The notes under the pieces were generated by a model. The model was given only the letters and a program-made list of their open reading frames with translations, did no database searches and was not told the origin of the DNA. A stretch of DNA of 64,000 nt from Chlorocebus sabaeus (Eukaryota; Chordata; Mammalia; Primates; Cercopithecidae): positions 72,297,622 through 72,361,621 of the forward strand of contig NC_132925.1 of NCBI RefSeq assembly GCF_047675955.1. Reading direction: 5' to 3'. A program made the position numbers and the translations under genes. Below are positions 45,661-57,725 of this stretch, in pieces; the first letter of the stretch is position 1; each line of letters opens with the position of its first letter.

Positions 45661-46097
45661 GTGTGGCCACTTTGAGAGGGAGTGATACAGAGAGTGATAC
45701 CCTGAGCATATGGGAGGCAGGTGCGGATAGATACAAGGAGAGTTTACATATATCTGTAGATAATCTTGACAGTTGTTCAGGGGGCAGTAGATATGGTTAT
45801 TCTGGCTGTAGAGACCGCCTTAAGGTTACCACAAGAAAATGTTCATGGCTTCTCCAAAAGACCAGAATCAGAGCTGGAATCAGCTATCCCTGGTTTTGCG
45901 AAGTATGGAATCATGTAGATGCCCCGATTTAAAATATCCACCAGTTTCCATTTTTTCCTGTTAGCTTCCACTGCTGCAGTCTCTGGAATTATTAACTCAT
46001 GCCATCTGAAGTTTTTGGAATTAATGAATTGCCTAGCCTGGTAGCTACATTGTTAGGAGAATATTATAAGGCAAATTCAGTTCTTATCTTAGATTAT

Positions 46098-46600
46098 TAG
46101 TTCCCAACCATTTTGGCACCAGGGACTGGTTTCATGGAAGACAGTTTTTCTACTGAGTGAGGGTCCAAGGATGCGAGGTTTCAGGGGAAGAGGTGGTGAT
46201 TGGGGGATGATTCGAGTGCATTACATTTATTGTGCACTTTATTTCTATTATTATTAATTGTAATATGTAATGAAATAATTATACAGCTCACCATAATGTA
46301 GAATCAGTGGATACCTTGAGCTTGTTTTCCTACCAGATTGTCCCATTTGGGGGTGATGGAAGAGAATGACAGATCATTAGGCATTAGATTCTCAAAAGGA
46401 GTGCACAACCTTGATCCCTCACATGCACAATTCACAGTAGGGTTCATGCTTATGAGAATCTAATCCTTCCACCTATCTGACAGGAGGCGGAACTCAGGTG
46501 GTAATGCGAGCCATGGGGAGCAGCCGTACATACAGATGAAGCTTCGCTTGCTTGCCACACCACCAGTACTGGTCCATGGCTTGGGGGTTAGGGACAGCTG
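46098..46600. mobile_element. Non-autonomous DNA transposon (hAT-like, family not named)
   Basis: 'gttcccaaccattttggcac', 'cagggactggtttcatggaa', 'gacagtttttctactgag', 'gtgcattacatttattgtgc', 'tatctgacaggaggcggaac' and a 3' end 'ccagtactggtccatggctt' then 'gggggttagggacagctg'. The ends are imperfect inverted repeats (ttcccaacc / ggttaggga). Confidence 0.78.
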
Positions 46601-46740
46601 TATTACATGAATGTGGGCCTGACTCTTGGTTTCTCAGAATCAACATATAAAACATTAATGGTTAACATTGTGCTTATTAATTAGTTACACATAAATTGAA
46701 TCCCATTGAAAGTTTATTAAGCAGATAGGCAAAATTAGCT

Positions 46741-46775
46741 TGTGTGTGTGTGTCAGAGAGAGAGAGAGGGAGAAG
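46741..46775. repeat. Short (TG)n(AG)n run
   Basis: A (TG)6-7 run is followed by a (GA)7-type run and a purine-rich stretch. Confidence 0.85.
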
Positions 46776-46902
46776 GAAAGGGAAGGAATAGTCAAATTCT
46801 GTGGTTTTAAATGGGCTTTTGTACATCAACATCAATAATGTTATCCTTCCAGGCAGTATTTCAGGTTTATAACTGTACACACTTGCAAAGGAGAAACATT
46901 TG

Positions 46903-47060
46903 GTTGGGCATGGTGGCTGATGCCTGTAATCCCAGCACTTTGAGAGGCCGAGGTGGGAGGATCATTTGAGACCAGGAGTTTGAGACAAGCCTCAGCAATA
47001 TAGCAAAACTCCGTCTCGCTCTAAAAAAAAAACAAAAAACAAAAAACAAACAAAAAAAAA
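46903..47060 (+). mobile_element. Free left Alu monomer (FLAM-like)
   Basis: 'ggttgggcatggtggctgat', 'cccagcactttgagaggccg' and 'actccgtctcgctct', ending in (A)n C-interrupted tail. No right arm is present. Confidence 0.88.
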
Positions 47061-48491
47061 CTGGGGAAGGAAAATCAATTATGGGGCAGGGGAGGTGGGG
47101 TGGACACATAAAGAAAGTGCCTATGTAAAGTCAGTATGTCATAGTTGGTGATAGCACCTGAATGTTTCATGCTCAGCAAATCATTTGATTTAAAGGTTTG
47201 GACTACAAGAGATGTCTTTTCATTGGAAGCATATAATAGTACATTTCATTAGGCTGACAAGTTGTAGGATCTCTTTGGAAATGTTTAGTTTCTGCATGTC
47301 TGTTAGAGGCTATCCCCTTGAGCACCTGCCTCTTTGGGGATGTGCTCTCAGAATTGGAACAGATTCACCTTTAATCAGAACTTCAATCAACACAGCCTTT
47401 TTTAGGTGGAGGAGAAACTCAAAAGTTTCTTTGCCATTTTTGCAATGAAAAGAAATCACTCAGTTTTCTTACAAATGAAAAAAACATTTTCTTTGGTGAG
47501 CCCTTAATGTCTTGTTTCAGATAGGTAGGGTTTAATATCATTTTCATTCTTTCTGTTTTGCTAATAGGAAGTTGACTTAACTACATTCTCTTACAGTGTC
47601 AGTACTTGCCAACTCATGATTTGGGAGCTCTGAGTTGTATGTATGGTAATATTTTGTTGATCATTTATGCCATTCACTTATGTGACACTATTACAAAAGA
47701 CATGACACTAAGACTACAATACTTGCATTTTTATTCATTGCTGGGACGTATGATTTTTCCTCTTTTTTTTTTCTTCAGACCAGGAAAGGAAATCAGGGTT
47801 GGAGCTAGACACTCACACTTTGTTGGCATCATGAGTGAGCAATTCTGAGGTTGGGGAAAGTGGAGCCTACTTATGTTGGGGTTGTAGGGACCACTATGAC
47901 CAGAGCTAGAAAGAGATGAAGGCACAACCCATAACCCTGTGGAAAGCTGGGAATAGGGCTTCCCTAAGAGAAATTTCTGGAGTTTAAAGGACTTGTAGGG
48001 ATTGTGAATGCCCTGGACATGTGCATGGGCATTTTTAAAAACTGCAAATAACCAAGACAAAATTCAGTAAAGATAAAGTAAAGGAAGGTTACATTCAGCC
48101 AGTAAAGTGTGTGTTTAAATTTAAAGTGAAGCTTCTTAAAAAACTATTTTAAAACTTTATATGTAACAGTATTTTAGAATTACATGAGCCCTTCTAAATG
48201 TGAAAGAAAGCAATATCATAATGCAAGTTAAATTTGAGCAAATATAGGAAGATTTGGCATGTTCTTCTGAAAGGGGGCCAAGTCGTTTATACTCACCAAT
48301 CAAATCACGTCTTGTCTCATCTCTGTCAGCTACTTGGTATAGCCACAGAAGTCTATAGAATGAGACCGGCAAGAAAGTAGCAAATAAGCTTCATTTGGGG
48401 GCATTATTTTGTGGCATTTTATCACAGTAATATTCATCTTTTCAATATATAGAAATTAAGTTCTAAAAAATTTTAGTCTGTTAGTGTATTC
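47061..48491. other. Unique intronic stretch
   Basis: I recognise no repeat or gene. The 109-codon minus-strand frame (47731-48060) has no recognisable features. Confidence 0.5.
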
Positions 48492-48827
48492 TTTTTCTTT
48501 CTTTCTTTCTTTCTTTTTTTTTTTTTTTTTTTTTTTTTTGAGACGGAGTCTTGCTCTGTCACCCAGTCTGGAGTGCAGTGGCGCGATCTCGGCTCACTGC
48601 AAGCTCTGCCTCTCAGGTTCACGCCATTCTCCTGCCTCAGCCTCCTGAATAGCTGGGACTACAGGTGCTTGCCACCACGCCCAGCTAATTTTGTTTTTGT
48701 ATTTTTAGTAGAGACAGGGTTTCACCGTATTATTAGCCAGGATGGTCTCGATCTCCTGACCTCAGGATCCTCCCGCCTTGGCCTCCCAAAGTGCTGGGAT
48801 TACAGGCATGAGCCACCATGCCCGGCC
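48492..48827 (-). mobile_element. Full-length AluY-like element
   Basis: Minus-strand Alu with a (TTTC)n plus T23 tail, 'ttcacgccattctcctgcct', and an end 'gagccaccatgcccggcc'. Near-duplicate flanks tgttagtgtattc and tgttaatttattc are its target duplication. It includes a 9-10 base insertion near 'accgtattattagccagg'. Confidence 0.94.
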
Positions 48828-49513
48828 TGTTAATTTATTCTTAAACCTCAGTGGCCACAAGAAGGTGATGCTGACCTTGTACCCATTTTCCATCACTAAG
48901 GATAACAACAGTAGCCTCCTTCAGAGAAGAGCTGAGCAGGCGTGATAAGAGAAGTCAGGAGGTGATGTGAATGATAAACTCTTACTCCATTTACTTAAAG
49001 CAAGTGGTTTTAATTAAACATAATGTATACCTTTATCACTGCACTTGGCAAGTTTTGGGAAGTTCAAGACTGGTGGTGCTGCTACTCAGAAGTTATCTGT
49101 AGAAAACAACCTTAGGTCTTTTCCAAACAAAATATCATTTTAAAATGAAGTTGGGTCAAAATTCAAATAAAACTCACCCTAAAATGAAGTGTACAGTATC
49201 CACTCTTAATGTGTGTTATATCGTGTAGTCAAAAGACGCTTAATGATTGCCTGGGAGGTTGGTGCAGAAGGCATTTTTATTTCTAACAGTCTCTAAAACA
49301 CACTTTTTAATACTCATTTTTTTTTTTTTTGGAATTCTAAGTTAATTTCTATGCTTTATCACTAGTTCTTTTTTAAAAAAAGTCACAAATTTCAGAATTA
49401 AGTGTCTGAGGGATTTATTTCCTAAATAATTTAACTCCATAATGTAATCCTTTACAGTAGTCATTACAAAGGATTTGGAATACAGAAAAGTGCACAAATA
49501 AAATAAAGTCATC

Positions 49514-49632
49514 AGGCTAGGTGGGACAAACACCTGAGTCCTGGAGGGCGAGGCTGCAGTGGGCTGAGATCGCACCAGTGTACTCCAGCCTGGGCAACTG
49601 GAGTAAGACCCTGTCTCGAAAAAAATACATAA
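49514..49632 (+). mobile_element. Truncated Alu right arm (FRAM-like) with perfect target duplication
   Basis: The element has 'ctggagggcgaggctgcagt' and 'gagatcgcaccagtgtactc' to 'gaccctgtctcgaaaaaaa'. AAATAAAGTCATC flanks it at 49501-49513 and 49633-49645, so the short form was inserted as such. Confidence 0.92.
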
Positions 49633-50374
49633 AAATAAAGTCATCCATAATTCCTTAGCTCAGAAATAACAATTATTAAAATTTAACTTATCTACTTCTA
49701 GTATTTTCTTTTTATTTCTGTATAAATGCATATTTTTAAAACTTAAAGTGTAGATCATACTGTTTTTCCCACTTAATAATATTCTGAAATCATTTTATGG
49801 CATCATTCAATATTTTTCTGAAACAAGATTTTTAGTGGCCATTTTATTTCCCATTATATGATTATACTCTTATACTTTTAATCATTTCCTATGTTTAAGA
49901 TACTTAGCTGTCTTCCTGTCTTTTTGCTGTCACCATAATGTGATCATCTTAAATACGTTTAGTAGTATACATTTATACATGGAATTTGAAGTATATTATT
50001 ATCCCCACTTCAGCCCCCCTTGGAGATATGGGACTACATTGAGTGTTTGTTTTTTTAACCCTACACCTACAAGTTGGAAAAATTTTATTTTTTGCTATCC
50101 TTCCCTAAAATAGTCCTCTGGTGACCGTTTAGTTAATTAAGGTTGATTGGCTTCTGTCATCTGCTGAACAATGCATTTTGCTAAATGGTCCCAAATGTTA
50201 AATAAAAACCTATTAACAAGTATAATAGATATTTAGACATTAACAGATGGCTTCGGAGGGTCTGCATATAATTAAAGTAAATAAATCTAAGTGTAATAGT
50301 GACAGTTGCGTAAAAACAAGTTATTTTTATCAAGGATACTTCATTATAAGATAACCCAGAAAACAGCCATTGTG

Positions 50375-50443
50375 ATAAAATATAAAAATTATAGCATAAA
50401 ATATAAAAATTATAGCATAAAATATAAAAATTATAGCATAAAA
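50375..50443. repeat. 21-bp perfect tandem triplication
   Basis: Three identical 21-base units start at 50375, 50396 and 50417 (each begins ataaaatataaaaattatag), followed by a partial fourth (ataaaat). Absence of differences suggests recent expansion. Confidence 0.97.
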
Positions 50444-51185
50444 TCCAGTATATCTTGTAATATGTCTTTGATTACCAGATTTCCAATCTAGATCTAACAC
50501 ATGACACTTAGTGGTTGCTACAGACTTCACATCCAGCATGAAAGGAAATATGGTCTTGTTTTTTAAAAAAATTATTTTTTAATGTATAAGTCAATAGTAA
50601 AATATGGACATGTGAATTTTTTAGACATCACTGTTTCCATATATAGAATAAATGAACATCACTGTGTTAACAATGCCTCAAATTAGAGTCTAAGAAATAA
50701 GTTGTTTGCTTGTTCCTATTGGACTCATTTTATATGTCTTCATGGATGGACAAAGTAGGAAATCAAGATGAAACTAGACTTTTTTTTTTCAGTGATTTTA
50801 TCCATTTATAATGTAATATCAAATTATTTTTAGTAATTTTGTGAAAATAATTGTCTTAAAACAAGGTCATTAAAGACTCTAAACATAGGGAAGTGTATGC
50901 ATATATCTAATATGTTTTCTTTAATCACATTGTGGCCTCTGGAGGAAGAAGTTCTTTGTGTCTACTTGTTTTCTCACCTCTCACAAAACTACTACAAGGA
51001 TGAGGAGAGTTATGGATGTGGTTTGTTCCATGAAAGCATCTTTAGTTGGCCTTGGTGAATGGAGCTGCCGGGTTTGGTTAAAAGATCCAGAGCCCAGGCA
51101 TGTTGTCCCTTCTCTGCTACCCTCAGGACCTGGCTGAGGGTAACACAGACCAGGTTCTCCCCTAAAACTGGCCAAATTAATTTGC

Positions 51186-51216
51186 CTTCTTCTTCCTCTT
51201 CATCGTCATCATCATT
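51186..51216. repeat. Short CTT/CAT trinucleotide run
   Basis: A run of cttcttcttcctcttcat then cgtcatcatcat gives Asp/Glu homopolymers on the minus strand. It is imperfect and short. Confidence 0.8.
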
Positions 51217-52030
51217 TCTCTCCCATACCTTTTTGTATTCTGCCCCAGAAAAGGCTAGGCCAGCCTCTACCAGACCAGTTTTAGCCATTTATGGAGAGTT
51301 CTCTGTCTTTCTTTCTGGCTACTTTTCCTGTAACTGTAGAAGAGTGAAGCTTTCTGGTTTTAATGGAGTGGTAAGTTAAGGAGCTTGAATTTAGAGGGGC
51401 TGCAGTTGGGTCAGGGAAGTTGAGAGGGCAAGTGTGATGTCCTAATGTCATTAACTTAACTGGGATAAAGAAGCCTTCAACACAGTTATTCTGTCTTACA
51501 AAAATTTGGGGGCTCTCACCTCAGCTGATAATAGAGGTCATATTACTTAGCCTTACTTTGCTTGTACATTTATTTCTCTCATCACCCTCATGTGGCAGCC
51601 TCATAAACACAGCTGAAGGCTTCAGACTTCCCAGGGTTCTCTGGCCAAATGCCATTTGAATACCATCTCAATTCACCAGTAATGTGATGTAAATAATGAT
51701 TTCTCCTATAACTCTTGCTTATCTAGAGGATACACCAAAGGAAACAAAATTGAAATGAACACCACTCTGATCCCAACAGTGTTAGCAATATTTTCTATCT
51801 TCTCCAGGTTTTTCTTTTGCAGTGCTCTTGTGGGTTCTTGCTGTAGTGTCCCATCACCCTCCCAGTTAACAGGCACAACAGAAGAATGGGGTATTTCAGG
51901 TCTATAACAGCTGTGTTTGAAAAGCAGCAGCTCCCCTATTTCACACATTTGGTGTGTAGGGCAAGGATAGAAAGGATGGCAATGGGTATCTGTCTATCTA
52001 AGTGGTGACAATTGAAAACTCCTAGGCATT

Positions 52031-52432
52031 TGTCTTAATTCATATTCTGCTGCTATAACAAAATAGCACAGACTGTGTAATTTATAAAGAAAAGAGACTT
52101 ATGTGGCTTACAGTTCTAGAGGCTGGAAGTCCAGGAGCATGATGCTAGCACCTGCTCAGCCATCTGGTTAGGGCCTGCTTGTTACATTATCCCATGGCAG
52201 AAAGTGAAAAGGCAAGAAAGCGTATGAGACGGAGAGAAAATGGGGGTTGAACTTATCTTTTCATCAGGAGCCCACTCCAGCTAACCAACTTGTGCAATAA
52301 AGACATTCATCCATTTGAGGATGGCTATGCCCTCATGACCTAATCGCTTTTTAAAGGTTCCACCTCTTAACACTGGCATAATGGCAATTAAATTTAAACA
52401 TGAGTTTGAGAGGGGACATTCAAACCATTGTA
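52031..52432 (-). mobile_element. MaLR-type LTR (MLT1/MST-like)
   Basis: On the + strand it reads 'tgtcttaattcatattctgc', 'tgctataacaaaatagcaca', 'gtaatttataaagaaaagag', 'acttatgtggcttacagttc', 'gaggctggaagtcca' and, at the end, 'gagtttgagaggggacattc' and 'aaaccattgta'. This is the reverse complement of a MaLR LTR, more diverged than the one at 10165-10523. No internal region is attached. Confidence 0.82.
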
Positions 52433-52787
52433 TTATTGTAGAGAAAAGCGTGTAAATAAAAAAATGCAGTTACAGACTCAGTAGGCTGAAGTAAATGAGA
52501 GGAATAAGCAGAGGAATAAAGCAGAGGCTGAAGTATAAGAAGCTCATTATGTGCACATCTTTGGCTAACTTGGGCCTGAGAGTACCACATGAAATGTGAA
52601 AAGTGGATTTAAGTTTCTCATTCAAAAGTTTCTTATTCGAACTGTGTCATTCTTTTTTAGTTTATTAAAGTTAGTTACATTCTATTCCCTGAATTAGATC
52701 AGATTTATGTATAGATCATACAATTACACTCATTGTGTGAGATATAAAATTTGAATTGAGAAAGTGAATTCCCTGGACAACATAACT

Positions 52788-53083
52788 TTTTTTTTTTTTT
52801 TGACATGGAGTTTCACTCTTGTTGCCCAGGCTGGAGTGCAATGGCGTGGTTTTGGCTGACTGCAACCTCTACGTCCTGGGTTCAAGTGATTCTCCTGCCT
52901 CAGCCTCCTGAGTAGCTGGGATTACAGGCATGAACCACCACACCCAGCTAATTTCGTATCTTTAGTAGAGATGGGGTTTCACTATGTTGGTCAGGCTAGT
53001 CTCGAACTCCTGACCTCAGATGATAGTGCCGCCTCGGCCTCCCAAAGTGCTGGGATTACAGGCGTGAGCCACCACACCCGGCC
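52788..53083 (-). mobile_element. AluS-like element
   Basis: Minus-strand Alu: 'acatggagtttcactcttgt', 'ctcctgagtagctgggatta' and an end 'gagccaccacacccggcc'. It is followed within about 33 bp by another Alu in the same orientation. Confidence 0.94.
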
Positions 53084-53115
53084 CATAATCTTTTTTTAAA
53101 AAATTACTATAATTA

Positions 53116-53400
53116 TTTTGAAACGGAGTCTCATTTTGTCACCCAGGCTGGAGTGCAGTGGTGCAGTCTCGGCTCACTGCAACCTCCGCCTCCTGGGTTC
53201 AAGCGATTCTCCCACCTCAGCCTCCCGAGTACCTGGAACTACAGTCATATGCCACCACAGCCAGGTAATTTTTGTATTTTTTAGTAGAGACGTGGTTTTA
53301 CCATGTTGACCAGGCTGGTCTCAAATGCCTGACCTCGTGATCCACCTGCCTCATCCTCCTACAGTGATGGAATTACAGGCGTGAGCCACTGCACCTGGCC
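53116..53400 (-). mobile_element. AluS-like element, tandem with the previous one
   Basis: 'ttttgaaacggagtctcatt', 'gctcactgcaacctccgcct', 'gagtacctggaactacagtc' and an end 'gagccactgcacctggcc'. Its tail is short and mixed with flanking A/T sequence. Confidence 0.94.
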
Positions 53401-53569
53401 AAAAAAATTATTTTAAAATAAATTATAGCTAAGAACTTCCTAGTCGTGTGAGGCCTGGGATAAAGGTTGAGTTTCCCTTCAGGGCATCCTCTCCTTGATC
53501 TTCAAAAACATGTCCAGTTGGGGAACCAGTTTGGTTCCCCACTGGTTTCACCTGAATCCCTCATGACAG

Positions 53570-53990
53570 TCACAGTGGCCACAAATCTTTCTTCCATCCT
53601 TTTGCTTAGCTCCCATTGCTTTTGGGATATAGCTCAAAATGCTTACCATAGCTTATAACTCTGTAATAAGCTAGCCCATGCCCAACTTTCCAGCCTACCT
53701 CATGCCATTTTTTATCCATCTGCTTTAATTTGGTCACTAATCTTCTCTCCCTTCCTAGAATGTGTGAGCACATCTCCATCTTCAGGACTTAGACTGTGCG
53801 AGCGCATCTCCATCTTCAGGACTTAGACTGAGCTGTTTTTTCTGCCCCAAACTTTCCCTTCTCATGTTTTTCTTTGTTCAGCTTACTCTTCCTATCTTAG
53901 CTGAATGTAATTATGCAGAGAGCCTTGTTTGAGCCCCTTACACCTGATTGAAGGCAAGGGCATGCTCCTTGTTGGGATTTCTCAAATTAT
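53570..53990 (+). mobile_element. L2 fragment
   Basis: 'gggatatagctcaaaatgct', 'cttaccatagcttataactc', 'agctagcccatgcccaactt', 'tccagcctacctcatgccat' and later 'gctgaatgtaattatgcaga' follow the L2 3' half. A 34-bp duplication lies within. Confidence 0.68.
53761..53828. repeat. 34-bp tandem duplication within L2
   Basis: Copies at 53761-53794 and 53795-53828 share catctccatcttcaggactt and differ at two positions only (tgtgtgagcaca versus tgtgcgagcgca). Both differences are TpG/CpG or CpA/CpG type. Confidence 0.96.
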
Positions 53991-54029
53991 ACTCTTTCTT
54001 GTTTAGTTTAATTATGTAGTCATACAGGT

Positions 54030-54560
54030 AATTTTGTATTCAGCTCTGTTTCCATTATCCTTTGCTTCCTTAATAAACCACCTCAAAGCTTAGTGGCTTA
54101 AAAACATCAATTTATCACTACCTTTCATGCTTCAGTGGATTCACATGGCTAATCTGAGTGGCCCCTGCTTGGAGTCTGCTATGCAGCTGCAGTTGATGGA
54201 GCCAGAGCCATGTGATGACTCAATTAAGCTGGACACACAAGATGGCTTCCTCGTATGCCTGGCATCTCATTGCTCCTTGGCCTGTCTCTTTTTCTTTCTC
54301 TTAACCTTCCATGTGATCTCTCTGTGTAGTTTGGTCTTTTCATAGCCTGGTGGTCTCAGAGTGATCATATATACTGAATGGCTCCCAAGAGGCAAGAAAT
54401 GGAAACTATCAGGCCAGGACTGACAGTGTGTCACTTCTACCATCTTCTGTTAGAGCAGTTACAGGTCCTGCCCAGGTTCAAGCAGTTGAATGGGTTAGAG
54501 AAACAGACCCCATCTCTTAATGTGAGAATGGGAAAGTTGCACTGCAAAAGAGTATGAAGC
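54030..54560. mobile_element. LTR-like old repeat (family uncertain)
   Basis: 'aaaccacctcaaagcttagt', 'ggcttaaaaacatcaattta', 'gtgtcacttctaccatcttc', 'ctgcccaggttcaagcagtt' and 'agacccc' then 'atctcttaatgtgagaatgg' are familiar in this order from mammalian LTR-like repeats. I cannot name the family. The 72-codon frame over it is not a gene. Confidence 0.55.
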
Positions 54561-54939
54561 AGAAAATATTACATGACCATCTTTTGAAAACTGCCCTACT
54601 TTTTCTGCTAGACTGTGCCATTCATGAAGACAGGGTCCATGTCTATACTATATTGGCACCTAATTGGTGCTGGTAATTTTTTTTAGCAAATTCCTAACTC
54701 CAGAGAAAAGTCTTAGACAAATTGAAGATTCACTCAGAAAGCAAGTTTGAGTGAGTTCGATTTTTTGCCTCCTCAACCCACACATCATACATAATCTGAC
54801 ACCATCCGGCCTGCTTTTTTTCACATTTTTGCCCCTCTTGTAGCACTCATTTGGGCATCTGTGTTATGGCTCTTTTCTCTCCTTTTCATTTTCCCAATAA
54901 CGTTTCTTGACAGCATGCATTATATAATCCAGGGTACTT

Positions 54940-55150
54940 AGTTTGGTGTTAGACCATATAGTTAAAAACACAAGTCAGCCTTGGTTGGAATTCCAGCTCT
55001 GTGCCCTCTTACATCTGTGACTTTCCCAGGTGAGTTAACTTCTCTAAGACTCATTTTTTTTTTCCTGCCTGTGAAATGGGTGTATTAATAGTAACAACTC
55101 AGCAGGGTTGCTATGAGTATTAAATGACAGGATAAAACATACATATCCCT
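54940..55150 (+). mobile_element. MIR fragment
   Basis: 'ggttggaattccagctctgt', 'ctgtgactttcccaggtgag', 'ttaacttctctaagactcat', 'cctgtgaaatgggtgtatta' and 'cagggttgctatgagtatta' then 'aatgaca'. A T-run interrupts the middle. Confidence 0.88.
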
Positions 55151-56507
55151 TACCATATTATATATTTAATTATTATTCATTTCCAGTAACTCTTGGTTAT
55201 GATGTTATACTGATCTGGTAGTCACTTATTAGATATTTGTTGAATGAGTAAATATCTTATAGTTTTCAAATCATCTCTTTAAAGGATATCCTATCCTATA
55301 CTTGTTCAAGGTAAAATTGCAGTTTAAGTTTCCAAAGACACATTCTTTTACTAAAACCCTATTTGAAAAACCTATCATTGCAGGCCTTTACATTTCATCT
55401 TTTTTCCATGTATAGGAAGGCAGTGGAGCAGCTTTTTTCTCGCTTCACCTGTCAAAGTTGTTCTCTCTGGAGATTAAGCAGGTATGACGTGTGCTTTGAC
55501 CAAACCCTTTGAGCTTAAGAAAACTGTGAGAAACCGAATAACTTCCTATTCCTCAATATTTCAGGTGAGAAAAATATACTAGAGCTGCTGTTTTGATGTA
55601 CGAGAGATTGTAGCTAGTATAGTAAAAAGTTAGATTTCAGAGGATAATTATCACGTAGCGAGGTGTGTTTATATTATCAATCTCAAGAGGTAAGAGAAAA
55701 CACAAAGTTGTAGAGAACATTTAGAAATTCTCCTGAAGACTTTGTAGGTCAGAGGTCATTAATTAGTAAGGAAGGTCTTGGTTTCTGTATTCATATCATA
55801 GTGGAAGTTCCCATTCTCAATTCTTAATTCAAAACAAATTAAATATTCCTACTTGTCAGAATCCTGACTTGTATCTAAATGTTCTAATGGACTAGATTTA
55901 ATATACTTTTCCCCAAAGGAAAGATAGTCAAGGATTTATGTGAGAAAGCAAACTTCCCAATGGCTGCCTCCCTTTGTAAGCAGTAAAGCATGTTACATCT
56001 TTGTATCTTGAATGTTCAGCTGGATAATATTTCATACCTTACTCTCCATATGTTTCCTGATAGTAATCAATCCTTTTTGTCATTATACACTTACTTGCAC
56101 TGTGGTTGGGCAGTCACTGTACCAAAACAGTAGCATTTCTTCCTGGAGATGAGAGTACTTGATTGAAAGGGAGAAAAGGGAAAACAAGACCCAGATTTTG
56201 CTACGTAGAAATCGATAGCGACAAACTTCAGTGCCATCTCATCTTGCCAGATGCCATCTTGATACTATGACTGCTTTTCCATGTTAGTAATGCAGAACAT
56301 CAGATTAAGCTTCCCTCACAAAAGAGGGGATATATTGAGAAGTTTATTTTTACTGCCTAAAAAGCTACAAAGCCAGTTAGATACATGGAGGCAGTCAGCC
56401 TTGATCAAACCAGTGTTCTGGAAATTCCTTCAGTTTACCTAGTATGTTAATGCCCATTTTATTAAATCCATCTTTTTAAATGGATGTAAAAATATGACCA
56501 GCATAAA
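55151..56507. other. Unique intronic stretch
   Basis: I recognise no repeat or gene, and no exon matching the SUCLG2 continuation. Confidence 0.5.
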
Positions 56508-56801
56508 TTTTTTTTTTTTTTAAGACAAAGTCTCACTCTCACCTAGGCTGGAGTACAATGGCGCTATCTCAGCTCACTGCAGCCTCTACCTCCCAGGTTC
56601 AAGCAATTATCTTGCCTCAGCCTCCTGAGTAGCTGGATTTGCAGGCATATGCCACCATGCCTGGCTAATTTTTGTATTTTCGGTAGAGACGGAGTTTCAC
56701 CATGTTGGCCAGGCTGATCTCGAACTCCTGACCTCAGGTGATCCACCTGCCTCAGCCTCCCAACGTGCTGAGCTTGCAGGTGTGAGCCACCATGCCTGGC
56801 C
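56508..56801 (-). mobile_element. Alu, antisense
   Basis: 'aagacaaagtctcactctca', 'gctcactgcagcctctacct', 'gatctcgaactcctgacctc' and an end 'gagccaccatgcctggcc'. A short deletion removes part of 'tctgtcacccagg'. Confidence 0.93.
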
Positions 56802-56937
56802 AATTTTTTAAAGCAGGTTATTTAGGCAGAGATTCAACCTAAGGACTGTATGTGTCATTAAAAGAGTACTGCTTGCTGAGAAATGAATGGGAATTCATGC
56901 AACTGGGTCTTGACTATAATTAACCATATAGCAGTAG

Positions 56938-57010
56938 GTCACTGTTTCTCAAACTTGAGCATGTCCAAGAACTGCCTGAAGGACATGGAAAATGCTGATT
57001 GCTGGGTACC
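56938..57010 (+). mobile_element. MER5-like 5' fragment
   Basis: 'tcactgtttctcaaacttga', 'gcatgtccaagaactgcctg' and 'gctgattgctgggtacc' match the 5' part of MER5-type hAT elements. The remainder is absent. Confidence 0.6.
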
Positions 57011-57329
57011 ACCGTAGATAATTTTCTGTAGTACTAAGAAGATAGTAAAACAGGGTGGTAATAAATACGCTAGGGTCCCAGATACCATCAAGACAGGATT
57101 AAATGTGCAAGGATTTTATCAGTAGAAATCCCTTTGAAAGAAAATGGGAAAGCAGCCAGGAGAGGTTGACTCAGCCATCAGACTGTGATGTAGGTCCGAC
57201 TCTGAGTGAAGGAGAGAGGGAAGGAAGATTGGATGCCCCTACTTGACTCGGAGCAGCCCAGGGGAAGCATAGCCTTGCCCCTAGTGCAGCCAGTCATGCT
57301 GCCTGCAGTTCAGAATCTGAGGTGCATTC

Positions 57330-57725
57330 TCATGACCTTAGCATTGAGACAGCAATTGCTGTAGATGGAGTGTCCAGGGAGGGCTTCTCTCAGGAGGTGA
57401 CATTTGAGCGGAGACTGAATGATGTAAATGAGTGAACCTCATTGATTTGGAGCAAAGTGAAAAGAGCAGGGGAAAAGCCCATGCCAAGGCTCGAAGGCAG
57501 GAGAGAGCTCTGAGTGTTTCAGAGCAGAGTGAGTGAGGAGGCGCTGAGAGTGAAGCTGGGCCCAGCTCTGAAAGGACTTGCAAGCCAAATCAGGAAGTTT
57601 GAATTCATTCTGGATAAAATGGGAAGCCTCTGAAAGGTTTTAAGCACCAGAATGATGAAATCTTAGACAAAGATAGGAGTACGCATTGTGGAAAAGGAAG
57701 AGAAAACAGAGACTAGTTGGAGATT
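57330..57725 (-). mobile_element. L2 fragment, antisense
   Basis: Reverse-complement L2 landmarks: 'gggcttctctcaggaggtga', 'catttgagcggagactgaat', 'caagccaaatcaggaagttt', 'gaattcattctggataaaat' and 'gggaagcctctgaaaggttt' then 'taagcaccagaatgat'. Confidence 0.82.

Larger units (their letters stand above)
49646..52030. other. Mostly unique intronic stretch
   Basis: AT-rich to 50990, with the 21-bp triplication at 50375-50443. The segment 50990-51370 is more GC-rich with short open frames on both strands (106 and 92 codons) lacking features. No gene is called. Confidence 0.45.

Noticed and set aside
51010..51288. Acidic-tail protein (Asp/Glu run) on the minus strand
   Set aside because: The acidic stretch comes from a short CTT/CAT simple repeat; no family resemblance or transcript signals.
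55417..55490. Possible exon followed by a gt donor (aagcaggtatgac)
   Set aside because: The translation does not continue SUCLG2 and contains a stop in the needed phase; no support beyond splice-like dinucleotides.
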